A stretch of 33,582 nucleotides of DNA from Chromobacterium sinusclupearum (GCF_002902845.1 NZ_PPTF01000052.1:1-33582); one strand, 5' to 3'. Shown: positions 17,117-25,639, counted from the first letter of the stretch. The notes: generated from the letters alone by a model not told the origin. Numbers and translations: made by a program.

Positions 17117-17466
17117 GTTTGCATTTCACTCCCGCATATGGTGAACCGGCGAGATATGTTGGCGATGCGTCGCCCTTGCAGGTGACGCACCCTACTTGGA
17201 GATCGTTTGTGATGGTCAAGTGGATGGGCCTTCGGAGTGAGGGACGATTGCGTTCTTTCTGACGGAGCGACGCGCCGTTTGTTTACAAAGCCTGAACCCG
17301 CTGGCCGTGTCGTGGTCTATTCATTTAATGCTGCTATGCTGTGGCTAATGCAGCCTTCATGCTGGTTTCTCCCTTCCTCTTACTGAGCGGTCGCGCAGGG
17401 TGTCCCGGCCAGGTCTTTTCGGCGCGGGATGCGCGGCTGTTCGTCAACAATAAGGAAAATTCATTG
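17117..17466. other. Gene-free region upstream of chaA
   Basis: This holds REP-like element F and then about 270 bases before the chaA start. I found no convincing promoter pair and no match to the manganese or other riboswitches known upstream of cation transporters. An in-frame GTG at 17341 could extend ChaA by 42 residues, but the start at 17467 fits better. Confidence 0.5.
17164..17195 (-). repeat. REP-like element F (inverted partner of E)
   Basis: On the minus strand it starts GTAGGGTGCGTCACC and folds back with GGGCGACGCATC. It faces element E across about 50 bases, giving an inverted pair with GTAG at the outer ends. Confidence 0.7.
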
Positions 17467-18543
17467 ATGCATTCCACGATTCCGCGCTGGACCATTGTCA
17501 CCCCTGTCTTGGCCTGGGCCGCCATCGCCGCATCGTCGGCGGCGGGCGGGCATGCTATTTATCTTGCCCTGCTGGCAGTGTTGCTGGCGGGAACGGTATT
17601 CGCCGCGGTGCACCACGCCGAGGTGGTGGCGCATAAGGTCGGCGAGCCTTTCGGCACGCTGATCCTGGCGCTGGCGGTGACGGTGATCGAGGTGGCGCTG
17701 ATCATTTCCTTCATGCTGGGCGGGGGCGAGGAGAAGCTGGCGCTGGCACGGGACACCATTTTTTCCGCCATCATGATCACCTGCAACGGCATCTTGGGCA
17801 TTTGCCTGCTGCTGGGCGGTTTGCGCCATCGCGAGCAGAATTTCCAGCTCAGCGGCGCCAAGGCGGCTTTGACCGTGCTGGCGGCGATTTCGGTATTGGC
17901 GCTGGTGCTGCCCAACTACGGCACCAGCCAGCCGGGGCCCTTGCTGTCGTCGTCGCAGCTGGCGTTCACCGGGGTGGTGTCGCTGGTGCTGTACGGCGCT
18001 TTCGTGTTTGTGCAAACCATTCGCCACCGTGATTATTTTCTGGTCGATGGCAGCGATGACGAGAATGAGCACGCGCCGCCGCCGTCCAACAGCGTGGCCT
18101 TGCTTAGCGTGGCGATGCTGCTGATTTGCCTGGTGGCGGTGGTGACCCTGGCCAAGCTGCTGTCGCCTTCGATTGAGCGTTTTGTGGTGGATGCCGGCGC
18201 GCCGGCTGCCGTGGTGGGCATCATCATCGCCTCTCTGGTGCTGTTGCCGGAAGGGCTGGCCGCCGCCAACGCGGCGCGGGCGGATCGGGTGCAGACCAGC
18301 CTGAATCTGGCCTTGGGCTCGGCGCTGGCATCGATTGGCTTGACCATTCCCACGGTGGCGATGATTTTCGTGTTCAAGGGCGAGCCGCTGATTCTGGGTT
18401 TGGAAATCAAGGAAACCATCTTTCTGCTGCTGACGCTGGTGACCTGCTCCTTGTCGCTATCGGTAGGGCGCACCACCATTTTGCAGGGCATCGTGCATCT
18501 GGTGATCTTCGCTTCTTTCGTGTTCTTTGCGATCAGCCCCTGA
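17467..18543 (+). CDS. chaA: ChaA-type calcium (sodium, potassium)/proton antiporter
   Basis: The product is 358 residues from the ATG at 17467, which has AAGGAA nine bases upstream; E. coli ChaA has 366. It belongs to the CaCA superfamily of inner-membrane exchangers, which export Ca2+ or Na+/K+ in return for protons. Two inverted halves are visible, each with its conserved helix. The first reads HHAEVVAHKVGEPFGTLIL and then ALAVTVIEVALI. The second reads VLLPEGLAAANAARADRVQ and then SLNLALGSALASIGLTIP. The acidic residues in these alpha repeats bind the cation. About eleven hydrophobic segments are seen, split by a short acidic cytoplasmic loop (DGSDDENEH) near residue 200. A terminator follows. 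Confidence 0.92.
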   Translation: MHSTIPRWTIVTPVLAWAAIAASSAAGGHAIYLALLAVLLAGTVFAAVHHAEVVAHKVGEPFGTLILALAVTVIEVALIISFMLGGGEEKLALARDTIFSAIMITCNGILGICLLLGGLRHREQNFQLSGAKAALTVLAAISVLALVLPNYGTSQPGPLLSSSQLAFTGVVSLVLYGAFVFVQTIRHRDYFLVDGSDDENEHAPPPSNSVALLSVAMLLICLVAVVTLAKLLSPSIERFVVDAGAPAAVVGIIIASLVLLPEGLAAANAARADRVQTSLNLALGSALASIGLTIPTVAMIFVFKGEPLILGLEIKETIFLLLTLVTCSLSLSVGRTTILQGIVHLVIFASFVFFAISP

Positions 18544-18565
18544 GCGAGCCTCGATGAATGAACGC

Positions 18566-18597
18566 AAAAGCCGCCAGCGTCTGTGCTGGCGGCTTTT
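18566..18597 (+). terminator. chaA Rho-independent terminator
   Basis: AAAAGCCGCCAGC (18566-18578) pairs perfectly with GCTGGCGGCTTTT (18585-18597) around a 6-base loop, 22 bases after the chaA stop. Confidence 0.92.
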
Positions 18598-18728
18598 GTG
18601 CTTGATGGGTGGCGCGTGCCATCCGCGCGGAGTGGCGCGCGGTTTGTTTTCTGGACCGCATAAGCTTTGGCGCCCTGAAACCATCCCTCCGCGTGGCGGT
18701 CAATAGGCTTTTATCCGCGGGATCACGC

Positions 18729-19955
18729 ATGCGATTTCCTCTACTGGCGGCCTGGCTGGGCTGTGTATCTGCCGGGCCCGCGCTGGCCGATTATTCCGTT
18801 TTCTACGATCCGGCACAGAATCTACCGCCTGTGTTCCGGCTGGATTTGCCGGCTGAGCACGGCAACGCGCTGGAGGCGCGGGCGTCGGCTTATGGCCAGT
18901 CGTCGCAGATTGTGGATGTGCGTTGCGACGGCCAGCCGCTGGCGCATGACGGAATGGGCCGCTGGCGCCTGCCGCCACAATGCAGGCAGGTGGAGTGGCG
19001 CGTCGCGCTGAAGATGCCGCCGCCCGATGGCGCCAATGTTTCATTGCAGCAGAGCCTGGGCTTTCCCGGCTGGGTCTTGCTTTCGTCGTCCACGGCATTG
19101 CTTGCTGAGCCGGGCCGGGAGGCCGCCGCGACATTGCGCATCCGCGTGCCGGGCCAGGCCGAGTCATTGGCGGCCATCCCGGCGGCTGGCCAGGCGCCGG
19201 AGTTTTACGCGATCGGGAAAACGCAGGAGACGGTCCGGCAAGTGGCCGGGTTGCGAGTGCGATATGTCGCCGATGATCTGGAGCGGGTGACGCGGCGCGG
19301 GTTGCTGGACTTGCACGCGGAGGCGCTGACTGCGCTGCGCCGTATTTTCCCGCCGCCCGCCGCCCATGCGCCGTTTGCCGATGATTTGCTGGTGGTGATG
19401 CTGGGGCGGAATAACGCAAGCAGCGCGTTTGGAGCGGGCGGGCTGCACGGTCTGCTGGCCAACTATCCGCGCGAGACCGCCGCGCGGGACACTTTTCTAC
19501 TGGCGTTGCTGGCGCATGAGCAGGCCCATCAGCTGCTGGCGCTGGGCGAGGTGAAGCAAGGCAGCACCTGGATGGCGGAGGGTTTGGCTCATTACTACGG
19601 CTTGAAGGTGATGCGGCAGAGCACGCTGCCGGAGGCGGAAAAGGAAAAAGTGTGGCGCTTGTTCATCAAACCGGAGGCGCCTGTCGCCCAAGGACTGATT
19701 GCGTTGCAGCAGCGCTACCGGGATGGGGATCAATCGGTTTACCCCTTGTTTTATTCGCAGGGCGCCACCTTCTTTGCCGAACTGGACCAAGCCCTGCAAT
19801 CCGCCAGCCAGGGCAAGCATTCGCTGGATGACTTCATTCCGCAGCTGCGCACCCAGGCCGATGGCAGCTTGCCGGATGCCTTGCTGGCTCAACTGCGCGA
19901 GACCGGCGGCGAGCGAGTGGACGCGCTGGCGGCGCGTTATCTGGGCAAGGGCTGA
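18729..19955 (+). CDS. Secreted gluzincin-type zinc metallopeptidase-like protein
   Basis: The product has 408 residues from the ATG at 18729, chosen because it starts a clean signal peptide (residues 1-20, ending PALA). The upstream extension is Arg-rich and unlike a signal sequence. The ribosome binding site is weak. The catalytic-looking motif is H263-E-Q-A-H267, followed by Glu284 in WMAEGLAHYYG. That HExxH plus downstream Glu arrangement is the gluzincin signature (M1/M61 and relatives). The N-terminal half is beta-rich and resembles the pre-catalytic domain of M61-like proteins. No C-terminal PDZ domain is present, and the protein is shorter than classical M61 glycyl aminopeptidases. 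It is probably periplasmic or secreted; the substrate is unknown. It has no operon partner. Confidence 0.7.
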   Translation: MRFPLLAAWLGCVSAGPALADYSVFYDPAQNLPPVFRLDLPAEHGNALEARASAYGQSSQIVDVRCDGQPLAHDGMGRWRLPPQCRQVEWRVALKMPPPDGANVSLQQSLGFPGWVLLSSSTALLAEPGREAAATLRIRVPGQAESLAAIPAAGQAPEFYAIGKTQETVRQVAGLRVRYVADDLERVTRRGLLDLHAEALTALRRIFPPPAAHAPFADDLLVVMLGRNNASSAFGAGGLHGLLANYPRETAARDTFLLALLAHEQAHQLLALGEVKQGSTWMAEGLAHYYGLKVMRQSTLPEAEKEKVWRLFIKPEAPVAQGLIALQQRYRDGDQSVYPLFYSQGATFFAELDQALQSASQGKHSLDDFIPQLRTQADGSLPDALLAQLRETGGERVDALAARYLGKG

Positions 19956-20040
19956 CCTCACAGGCGGCAGAACCAGATGGTGGCCCTGTCGGCGGCCTGG
20001 CAACAGCGCCTGGCTTGCGGTTTCCTGCATGCGAAAACCG

Positions 20041-20385
20041 TCAGGCGAAGTCGTCTATGGCGCTTTGTCCATTCTGCTTTTTGCCGGCAGGGGTGCGCCC
20101 GTGATGATTGGCGGGACGTTCTTCCTGCTGCTCCTTTTGGGCCTTGAGCTGGGTAATCTCGGCTTCCAGTTCTGCAATCTGTTGCTTGAGCTGTTCTGCC
20201 AATTTCTCCTGCTCCTGTTTGCTGCGGGTGCTGGCCGCTTGCCCTCCGTTCTGCAAGCTCTGAAGCTGTTCTTTCAATTGCTGCAGCTGCTGTTCCAGGT
20301 TGGCGATCTGGCTGTCGATGTTTGAGCTGTCTGCGCGTATGGGTCTGGCGGGCAATGCCGGGGAAGCGGAGAGGCTGCTTATCAT
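20041..20385 (-). CDS. FlxA-like coiled-coil protein
   Basis: The product has 114 residues. After a Ser/Ala-rich start, residues about 22-95 form continuous heptads rich in Gln, Leu, Lys and Glu (IDSQIANLEQQLQQLKEQ and onward), then a polar tail. This pattern, with a Ser-rich head and a Gln/Leu coiled coil of about 110 residues, matches the FlxA-like family. flxA of E. coli is flagellar sigma-factor (FliA) dependent, with unknown function. Here the best upstream promoter looks like sigma70 rather than sigma28, and no flagellar gene is near. AAAGGA stands eight bases before the ATG. Low-complexity coiled coils match many families, so the name is tentative; the gene itself is likely real. Confidence 0.65.
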   Translation of the reverse strand: MISSLSASPALPARPIRADSSNIDSQIANLEQQLQQLKEQLQSLQNGGQAASTRSKQEQEKLAEQLKQQIAELEAEITQLKAQKEQQEERPANHHGRTPAGKKQNGQSAIDDFA

Positions 20386-20466
20386 CGCGGTATCCTTTCT
20401 CGTTGAGCGCGCTGAATGGCTGGCAAGGTTGCGAGAGTGACGGTGAAAACGGAGCGCACAATCAAA

Positions 20467-20494
20467 TATTTAGATCAAAAAATGCCATTGTCAA
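20467..20494 (-). promoter_or_regulatory. Sigma70 promoter of the FlxA-like gene
   Basis: On the minus strand a perfect TTGACA (20489-20494) is followed after 16 bases by TAAATA (20467-20472), in an AT-rich patch about 80 bases before the start codon. Confidence 0.55.
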
Positions 20495-20667
20495 AATAAT
20501 GAATTTTGTTGGTCGTTTTGTCATTCTGCTGCGGCGTTCGTTTTACGCCGGAATGAGAAGGCGGGAGCCATGCTGGCCGGATAGGCAAGCACGGGCTTGG
20601 TTTCTGTCACTTCGCATCGCTGGCGGCGCTTCCCGTCGACAGCCAGCAGGAGCGAGCCTGGGGTGGA

Positions 20668-21576
20668 TCAGCCCGCTTGCCCGCGCAGCCAGTTGATGAG
20701 GGCCTGCAGTCTGGCGGATGTCGGGCCGGGCGGGTGAGCCAGGTAGTAGTCGTAATGGCCGGCGGGGATGAAACCGCCCAGCGGCATGACCAGCTTGCCT
20801 TCGTCCAGCAGGGTTTGGGCCAGCCGGCGGCGGCCAATGGCGATACCCGCATGGTGGACGGCTGCGGCCAGGCACAGGTCGGAACGGTCGAAGGTGAGGC
20901 TGGCGGCTGGCAGGTTGGCTTCGCGGCCGGCGGCGCGTGCCCACAGTTGCCATTCCGCGTTGTAAGCCGCATGGCGCCAGGCGTGGGCGTCATGCAGCAG
21001 CACGCAGCGGCTCAGCGCCAGATGGTTGCCCCGCAGCCCGTATCTCGCGGCGTATTGCGGGCTGCATACCGGCGCCATCTGCTCGTCCATCAGTTTGATG
21101 CTGGCCAGGCCGGGAAAGGCGCCATCCGCGTAGCAAAGCGCCAGATCAACGCCGCCGGCGCGGAAATCTGCGTCGTCGTTGCCGGTGCGGACTTCCAGTT
21201 CGATCTGCGGGTAGTGTTCGCAAAAGTCTGCCAGCCGTGGCGTCAGCCAGCAATGGGCGATGGAGGGGTGGGCATGCAGCCTCAGCCGCCCGGCGGGAGC
21301 GTCGGACTGCGGCTGCAGGGCGGCGTCCAGTTCGCCCATGCCGCGTTGTAAAACCGCGTAAATCCGCTCGCCGTCGGCCGTCAGGCGGATGTGCCGGGTC
21401 AGGCGCAGGAATAGCGGGTAGCCGAGCGCGTGTTCCAGCCGCGCAATGCGGTGGCTGACGGCGCTGGGCGTCAGGCATAGTTCCGCGGCGGCGCGCGCGA
21501 AGCTGAGGTGGCGGGCCACCGTCAGGAACGTATGCAGATTGGCGAGCTGTGCGCCATCCAGCCGGGGCGGACGCAT
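20668..21576 (-). CDS. LysR-family regulator, DsdC-like
   Basis: The product has 302 residues. The N-terminal winged helix-turn-helix (about residues 12-70: FLTVARHLSFARAAAEL and LTPSAVSHRIARLEHALG) is followed by a two-lobed effector-binding domain (about 95-295), as in all LysR regulators. The type is close to DsdC/GcvA (AVSHRI...LGYPLFLRLTR). It begins three bases after the dsdA stop on the same strand, so the two are cotranscribed and the effector is probably D-serine. In E. coli dsdC is instead divergent from dsdXA. A LysR-type palindrome lies upstream of dsdA, consistent with feedback on its own operon. Its start codon overlaps no strong Shine-Dalgarno, which suggests coupled translation. 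Confidence 0.85.
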   Translation of the reverse strand: MRPPRLDGAQLANLHTFLTVARHLSFARAAAELCLTPSAVSHRIARLEHALGYPLFLRLTRHIRLTADGERIYAVLQRGMGELDAALQPQSDAPAGRLRLHAHPSIAHCWLTPRLADFCEHYPQIELEVRTGNDDADFRAGGVDLALCYADGAFPGLASIKLMDEQMAPVCSPQYAARYGLRGNHLALSRCVLLHDAHAWRHAAYNAEWQLWARAAGREANLPAASLTFDRSDLCLAAAVHHAGIAIGRRRLAQTLLDEGKLVMPLGGFIPAGHYDYYLAHPPGPTSARLQALINWLRGQAG

Positions 21577-21579
21577 GGC

Positions 21580-22926
21580 TTAGGCCTGCAGCGCGCGGCC
21601 GCGCGCCAGGTAAGCGTCCATTTCCGCCGCAGGCACCATGCCGCCGCCGGTGGCCCAGATCAGGTGGTTGGCTTGGGCCATGCGCTCCGGCGTCAGGCCC
21701 AGCCGAGCACGGTAGTGCTGGGTTTCAGCCTGTATGCGGACGATGCCGGGTGCGCCGGCCAGGGCGGACGGCTCCAGCCGCAGGCCTTCCGTGTGTTCCA
21801 TCATCGCCAGCAGCCGGAACAGTTCCTCATCGCTTACGGTGTAGTAGCCATCGATCAGCCGCTGCATGGCGCGCCCGACGAATCCGGATGGCCGGCCTAC
21901 CGCTAGGCCGTCTGCCGCGGTGCGGTTGTCGATGCCGAAATCCTGCACGGAAACCTGATCGTGCAGGCCGGTGTAGACGCCCAGCAACATGCACGGCGAG
22001 TGGGTGGGTTCGGCAAACAGGCAATGCACGGCATCGCCAAAAGCCAGCTTCAGGCCGAAGGCCACGCCGCCGGGGCCGCCGCCTACGCCGCAAGGCAGGT
22101 AAACGAACAGCGGATGCGCGGCGTCCACTACCACGCCGGCCGCATCCAGCTGTGCTTTCAGCCGCTGTGCGGCCACAGCATAGCCGAGGAACAAGCTGGT
22201 GGAATTTTCATCATCGACAAAATGGCAGGCCGGGTCGCTTTGCGCCTGCTGGCGGCCTTGCGCCACCGCTGCGCTGTAGTCGGACGAATATTCGATCACT
22301 GTCACGCCGTGGGCGCGCAGCATGTCTTTTTTCCATTGGCGGGCGTCGGCCGACATATGGACCGTAGTGTGAAAACCCAGTTTGGCGCCGATGATGCCGA
22401 TGGATAAGCCCAGGTTGCCGGTGGAGCCCACTGCGATCTTGTAGCGGCTGAACACGGCGCGCGCAGCGGGGCTGTCCAGTTTGGCGTAGTCGTCATCCAG
22501 ACTCAGCAGTTTGTGCCGCAGCGCCAGATCCTCGGCATGCTTGAGCACTTCATAGATGCCGCCACGCGCCTTGATCGAGCCGGAAATCGGCAACTGGCTG
22601 TCCGCCTTCAGCCAAAGCCGGCCGGGTAAGGCCATGCCATGGCGGCGGCCTAGCGCGTCTTGAAAACCGGGTATGGCAAGCAAGGGCGACTCCAGAATGC
22701 CGGCGCTGGCGACGGTTTCCGGAAAGGCCTGGCGGAAGTAGGCGGCAAAGCGCTGCAGTCTGGCGGAGGCATCGGCCACATTCGCCGCAGACAGGCCAAC
22801 ATCGGCCAGGCTTTCCGCCGCGGGGGCGATGCCGGGGTTAAACCAGCTGCATTCCTGCAGCGCCATCATCTCTGTGATCAAAGGATGGTTGCGCTGCCAT
22901 TCGGCCAATGATTTAGCGTGATTCAT
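21580..22926 (-). CDS. dsdA: D-serine dehydratase (ammonia-lyase)
   Basis: The product has 448 residues from the ATG at 22926, with a GGGGGA site five bases upstream; E. coli DsdA has 442. It is a cytosolic pyridoxal-phosphate enzyme that converts D-serine to pyruvate and ammonia. The PLP lysine is K119 in [11 protein letters not shown], and the phosphate loop is [11 protein letters not shown]. The C-terminal block [12 protein letters not shown] is also typical. D-serine is toxic to cell-wall and CoA synthesis, so the operon serves detoxification and use as a carbon source. No dsdX transporter is adjacent. An in-frame extension to 23064 exists but has no ribosome binding site and is not expected from the family. 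Confidence 0.95.
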   Translation of the reverse strand: MNHAKSLAEWQRNHPLITEMMALQECSWFNPGIAPAAESLADVGLSAANVADASARLQRFAAYFRQAFPETVASAGILESPLLAIPGFQDALGRRHGMALPGRLWLKADSQLPISGSIKARGGIYEVLKHAEDLALRHKLLSLDDDYAKLDSPAARAVFSRYKIAVGSTGNLGLSIGIIGAKLGFHTTVHMSADARQWKKDMLRAHGVTVIEYSSDYSAAVAQGRQQAQSDPACHFVDDENSTSLFLGYAVAAQRLKAQLDAAGVVVDAAHPLFVYLPCGVGGGPGGVAFGLKLAFGDAVHCLFAEPTHSPCMLLGVYTGLHDQVSVQDFGIDNRTAADGLAVGRPSGFVGRAMQRLIDGYYTVSDEELFRLLAMMEHTEGLRLEPSALAGAPGIVRIQAETQHYRARLGLTPERMAQANHLIWATGGGMVPAAEMDAYLARGRALQA

Positions 22927-22983
22927 CTGTTCCCCCTGTATGCGCGCGGCCATGCCATCGCGCATCATTTTAATCGCCAAGCA

Positions 22984-23011
22984 ATTTATTGTCGTAACAC
23001 GCATTAGACAA
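22984..23011 (-). promoter_or_regulatory. Possible dsdA promoter
   Basis: On the minus strand TTGTCT and ATAAAT are 16 bases apart, about 60-85 bases before the dsdA ATG. Moderate matches, as expected for an activator-dependent promoter. Confidence 0.35.
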
Positions 23012-23053
23012 TCAGGTAGGCCGAAAGGCAAAAGATCATTTTGCAGGTGATGG

Positions 23054-23068
23054 ATGAATTGCATTCAT
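23054..23068. promoter_or_regulatory. LysR-type palindrome (T-N11-A) upstream of dsdA
   Basis: ATGAAT-TGC-ATTCAT is a perfect 6+6 palindrome with the T-N11-A pattern of LysR regulators, centred about 135 bases before dsdA and roughly 50 bases upstream of the putative -35. The 3-base spacer does not fit an ArgR box (4-base spacer). Confidence 0.45.
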
Positions 23069-23147
23069 GTGTTGGGGCTGCCGCATGTGACCCGCATCGA
23101 AAATTTCCAGCTTTGATATCCGCAGTGGCGGACTCAAGATTGGGATA

Positions 23148-23175
23148 GAAAAAGCACGCCAGATGGCGTGCTTTT
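23148..23175 (-). terminator. Terminator of the AhpD-like gene
   Basis: AAAAGCACGCC (23150-23160) pairs with GGCGTGCTTTT (23165-23175) around a 4-base loop. On the minus strand the stem is followed by a T-rich run. It lies about 110 bases after the AhpD-like stop. Confidence 0.88.
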
Positions 23176-23285
23176 CTCTCGGAAGACGGCAGACGTGGCG
23201 GCGCAAGGATGGGGTGGCCGCATATCCTGATGGTTTGCGGCCATCTCGCTTAAAAGACGGCCTGTTTGTCGCCGCGAGTGGGTTG

Positions 23286-23804
23286 TCAGAGCGCAACCAC
23301 GGGGAAGTCGATTTCCGTTTGCGCAACGTTGTTGATGTAGTTGGTCAGCACATTCAGAGCCACGCCGGCCACGATCTCGACTAACTGCGCGTCCCCCAAT
23401 CCCGCGGCGCGGGCTGCCTGCAGGTCTTCGTGGCTGATGGCGCCGCGCTTTTCCGTGACTTGACGGGCAAAAACCGCAACCGCATTGCCTTCCCCCTGGC
23501 GCGCGGCGGCGATGGATTCGGGCGACAGGCCGGCGCCCTTGGCGATCAGGCTGTGGGCGGACAGGCAGTAAGCGCAACGATTGGCCTGGGCCACGCCTAG
23601 CGCGATGCGCTCGCGGTCGGCAGGCGCCAACGCGCCCTGGGATAGCGCGCCGGAAAATTTTAGATAGGCGTCGAGCGCGGCAGGCGATTGGGCCAGGGTG
23701 CGAATCAGATTGGGCACCATGCCGAACAGGTTTTTGACTTCGGCAAACACGGCCTGGGTTTGCGGGCTGGCTTGCTGGTCGGTGACGCTGGGGATGCGGG
23801 TCAT
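23286..23804 (-). CDS. AhpD-like/carboxymuconolactone decarboxylase family peroxidase
   Basis: The product has 172 residues from the ATG at 23804, with AAGGA eight bases upstream. It is an all-helical alkylhydroperoxidase-D-like protein. The redox pair C77-A-Y-C80 followed by S-A-H84 is the CxxC-xxxH catalytic signature seen in AhpD and in uncharacterised peroxidase-related enzymes. The second cysteine attacks peroxide and the first resolves. Members are cytosolic and often answer to oxidative or electrophile stress. It is divergent from an AraC-family gene across about 200 bases, a usual target-regulator layout. It has its own terminator, so it is probably monocistronic. The natural reductant is unknown. 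Confidence 0.88.
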   Translation of the reverse strand: MTRIPSVTDQQASPQTQAVFAEVKNLFGMVPNLIRTLAQSPAALDAYLKFSGALSQGALAPADRERIALGVAQANRCAYCLSAHSLIAKGAGLSPESIAAARQGEGNAVAVFARQVTEKRGAISHEDLQAARAAGLGDAQLVEIVAGVALNVLTNYINNVAQTEIDFPVVAL

Positions 23805-24003
23805 GATAGATTCCTTTTTTGGTTGGGGTGGCGGAAGCTGTTCCGCACGCTTTGCATCATGGACTTTTGACTCCATAAGCGGTCGACAGGGCGTCTCAAT
23901 TTCCATACCAATCGTCTACGGCGGTTTATCATCTCTCTGACCGGGCGCCTGTAGTCTTGCCTGGATTGTTTGAAGCCAAACTCCACCAGGACCCACTCAC
24001 CCC

Positions 24004-24858
24004 ATGGACCCGCTTTCCGATGTGCTAGATGTGTTTCGACTATCCGCCGGCTTGTTCTACAGCGGGCGGCTTTGCTCCGTGGTGAGTTTGGGCGGTGACG
24101 GCGACCCGGGCAGCGGAGCGGGGCTGGGGCAGTTTCATATTCTCACTGGCGGCCGCATGGACGTGCTGGTGCCAGGGCATGGCCGCTATCGGTTCGATAC
24201 GCCCGGCCTGCTTTGTTTTCCGCGCCCCTTGCCGCATCGCTTTGAACCGGATGCCGAACAGCCGCCGGAACTGGCCTGCGCGTCGGTCCGGTTTGGCCTG
24301 GATGTCGACAACCCCTTGGCCCGCGCCTTGCCCGATGTGCTGTGGCTTCCCGCTGGCGAGCTAGGGGCTACTGCTGCCTTGATCGGCTGTTTGCGGGATG
24401 AAACCCGTTGTGAGTTGCCGGGCAGGGTGGCATCGGTGAATCGTCTGTTTGAGGTGTTGTTGCTGAGGGTGATGCGCCAGATGATGGCCGAATCGCGTCT
24501 GGATACCGGACTGCTGGCCGCGCTGGGTGATAGACAGTTATCGCGCGCCCTGGCCGCTATTCATGCCAAGCCTGAGCAGCCCTGGACAGTGGAAGGCATG
24601 GCCGTCGCCGCGGCGATGTCGCGCCCGCGGTTTGCAGCGCGCTTTCATGAGGTGATGGGACAGACGCCCGCGCATTATCTGGCAAGTTGGCGCATCGGCT
24701 TGGCCCAGCGTTGGCTGCTGCAGGGCAAGCCGATGGACTGGATTGCTGGCCAAGTGGGGTATGACAGCGCCTCGGCCTTGGCCCGCGCGTTTCGTCGGCA
24801 TGTTGGCCAAGCGCCGCGGCAGTGGCTGGTGGCTAAGGCCAATGCAGGATTGGCGTGA
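24004..24858 (+). CDS. AraC-family transcriptional regulator with cupin sensor domain
   Basis: The product has 284 residues. Residues about 1-170 form a cupin-type (AraC_binding/cupin_6) domain, with FHILTGGRMDVLVPG and LLCFPRPLPHRF. Residues about 185-280 contain two helix-turn-helix motifs: MAVAAAMSRPRFAARFHEVM, then the conserved QVGYDSASALARAFRRHVG and PRQWL. This subfamily usually controls the neighbouring, divergently read oxidoreductase or peroxidase gene. The AhpD-like gene starts 200 bases away in the other direction, so it is the first candidate target. The ribosome binding site is not strong. Confidence 0.9.
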   Translation: MDPLSDVLDVFRLSAGLFYSGRLCSVVSLGGDGDPGSGAGLGQFHILTGGRMDVLVPGHGRYRFDTPGLLCFPRPLPHRFEPDAEQPPELACASVRFGLDVDNPLARALPDVLWLPAGELGATAALIGCLRDETRCELPGRVASVNRLFEVLLLRVMRQMMAESRLDTGLLAALGDRQLSRALAAIHAKPEQPWTVEGMAVAAAMSRPRFAARFHEVMGQTPAHYLASWRIGLAQRWLLQGKPMDWIAGQVGYDSASALARAFRRHVGQAPRQWLVAKANAGLA

Positions 24859-24898
24859 CAAACCAGTTTCGTGCCAGGCTGCGGGGCGGTGGTCGCGC

Positions 24899-25312
24899 TT
24901 AGCGGTTCTGGTAAGGCGGGAGGGGCTGCAGCATGTGCATGGGGATGGCGCGTTTTTTCCCCGTTTGCGGGTCGATTCCCAGTCCCGGCGTCATGGGCTG
25001 GCCGGGAAAGTCTCTGCGCCAGGCTGGAATGGCTTGGTAGCCATGCGGCTGTTCCCAATGGGCATTGGGCGAGCGCATGTCGCCATCGACTGGCTTGGAG
25101 GCGTTCATCTCCAGCCAAGTCTTGTCGAGGTTGCCTAGCGGGACGCGCGGGCCCACTTCCAGCGCTTGTTTTTTGCTTTTTGCTTCAAATGGGCTGGGGG
25201 GATTTGCAGGCGAGTGGGCCGGTTTGACAGCAAAATCGTAGGAGGGGAGAGAAGAGGCTGCCAGCGGGGCGCTGCTAAGCGCCAATGGCAGCAGGATAAG
25301 GAGTTTGCGCAT
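24899..25312 (-). CDS. Small exported protein of unknown function
   Basis: The product has 137 residues from the ATG at 25312, with AGGA seven bases upstream. Residues 1-20 form a signal peptide (MRKLLILLPLALSSAPLAAS). The mature part is Pro/Lys-rich, has few hydrophobic stretches and no cysteine, and contains WLEMNASKPVDGDMRSPNAHW. I do not recognise a domain. A good sigma70 promoter lies about 130 bases upstream. It converges on the AraC gene with a 40-base gap and no clear terminator. The clean start, signal and promoter make a real gene likely. Confidence 0.65.
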   Translation of the reverse strand: MRKLLILLPLALSSAPLAASSLPSYDFAVKPAHSPANPPSPFEAKSKKQALEVGPRVPLGNLDKTWLEMNASKPVDGDMRSPNAHWEQPHGYQAIPAWRRDFPGQPMTPGLGIDPQTGKKRAIPMHMLQPLPPYQNR

Positions 25313-25441
25313 ATTGATTCCTGCCAGAATGGGCATGCGAAGCTGCCCGCTGTTGCATGGGGGTGGTATCGCTGTCCTGCCAGACGCGCGACCTGCCCGA
25401 AGGGTGTCCAGCTCTAGGATGTTGAGTTTGATAGATAGAGC

Positions 25442-25470
25442 ATTCTACCTAATTTACATCATGGTAACAA
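25442..25470 (-). promoter_or_regulatory. Sigma70 promoter of the small exported protein
   Basis: On the minus strand TTGTTA and TAGAAT are separated by exactly 17 bases. The leader to the ATG at 25312 would be about 120 bases. Confidence 0.5.
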
Positions 25471-25639
25471 TCCGCTGCCCAGGCGCGCAGACCAAGCCTC
25501 GCGGAGGCGCTGGGTGAAACGGCAATTGTCGTGTGTATAAAAATGATATTAAAACCAGTACGGTAGAGGCTGGGGCGCTTGTTGTGGGGAGGTAGCGTTG
25601 GACGAAATGCACCACTTGCCAGGCATGGGCCTCGCAATG

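Larger units (their letters stand above)
22927..23285. other. Gene-free control region upstream of dsdA
   Basis: These 359 bases hold the putative dsdA promoter, a LysR-type palindrome and the terminator of the AhpD-like gene. I see no small gene. Confidence 0.55.

Noticed and set aside
17341..17466. 42-codon N-terminal extension of ChaA
   Set aside because: The start at 17467 has a ribosome binding site and gives the length of known ChaA.
17196..17466. Manganese (yybP-ykoY) or other metal riboswitch before chaA
   Set aside because: I could not find the conserved loops of that motif.
22927..23064. 46-codon N-terminal extension of DsdA
   Set aside because: It has no ribosome binding site and the family starts near the ATG at 22926; the region looks like promoter and operator.
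23054..23068. ArgR box upstream of dsdA
   Set aside because: Half sites TGAAT/ATTCA are present but the spacer is 3, not 4, bases; the LysR T-N11-A pattern fits better.
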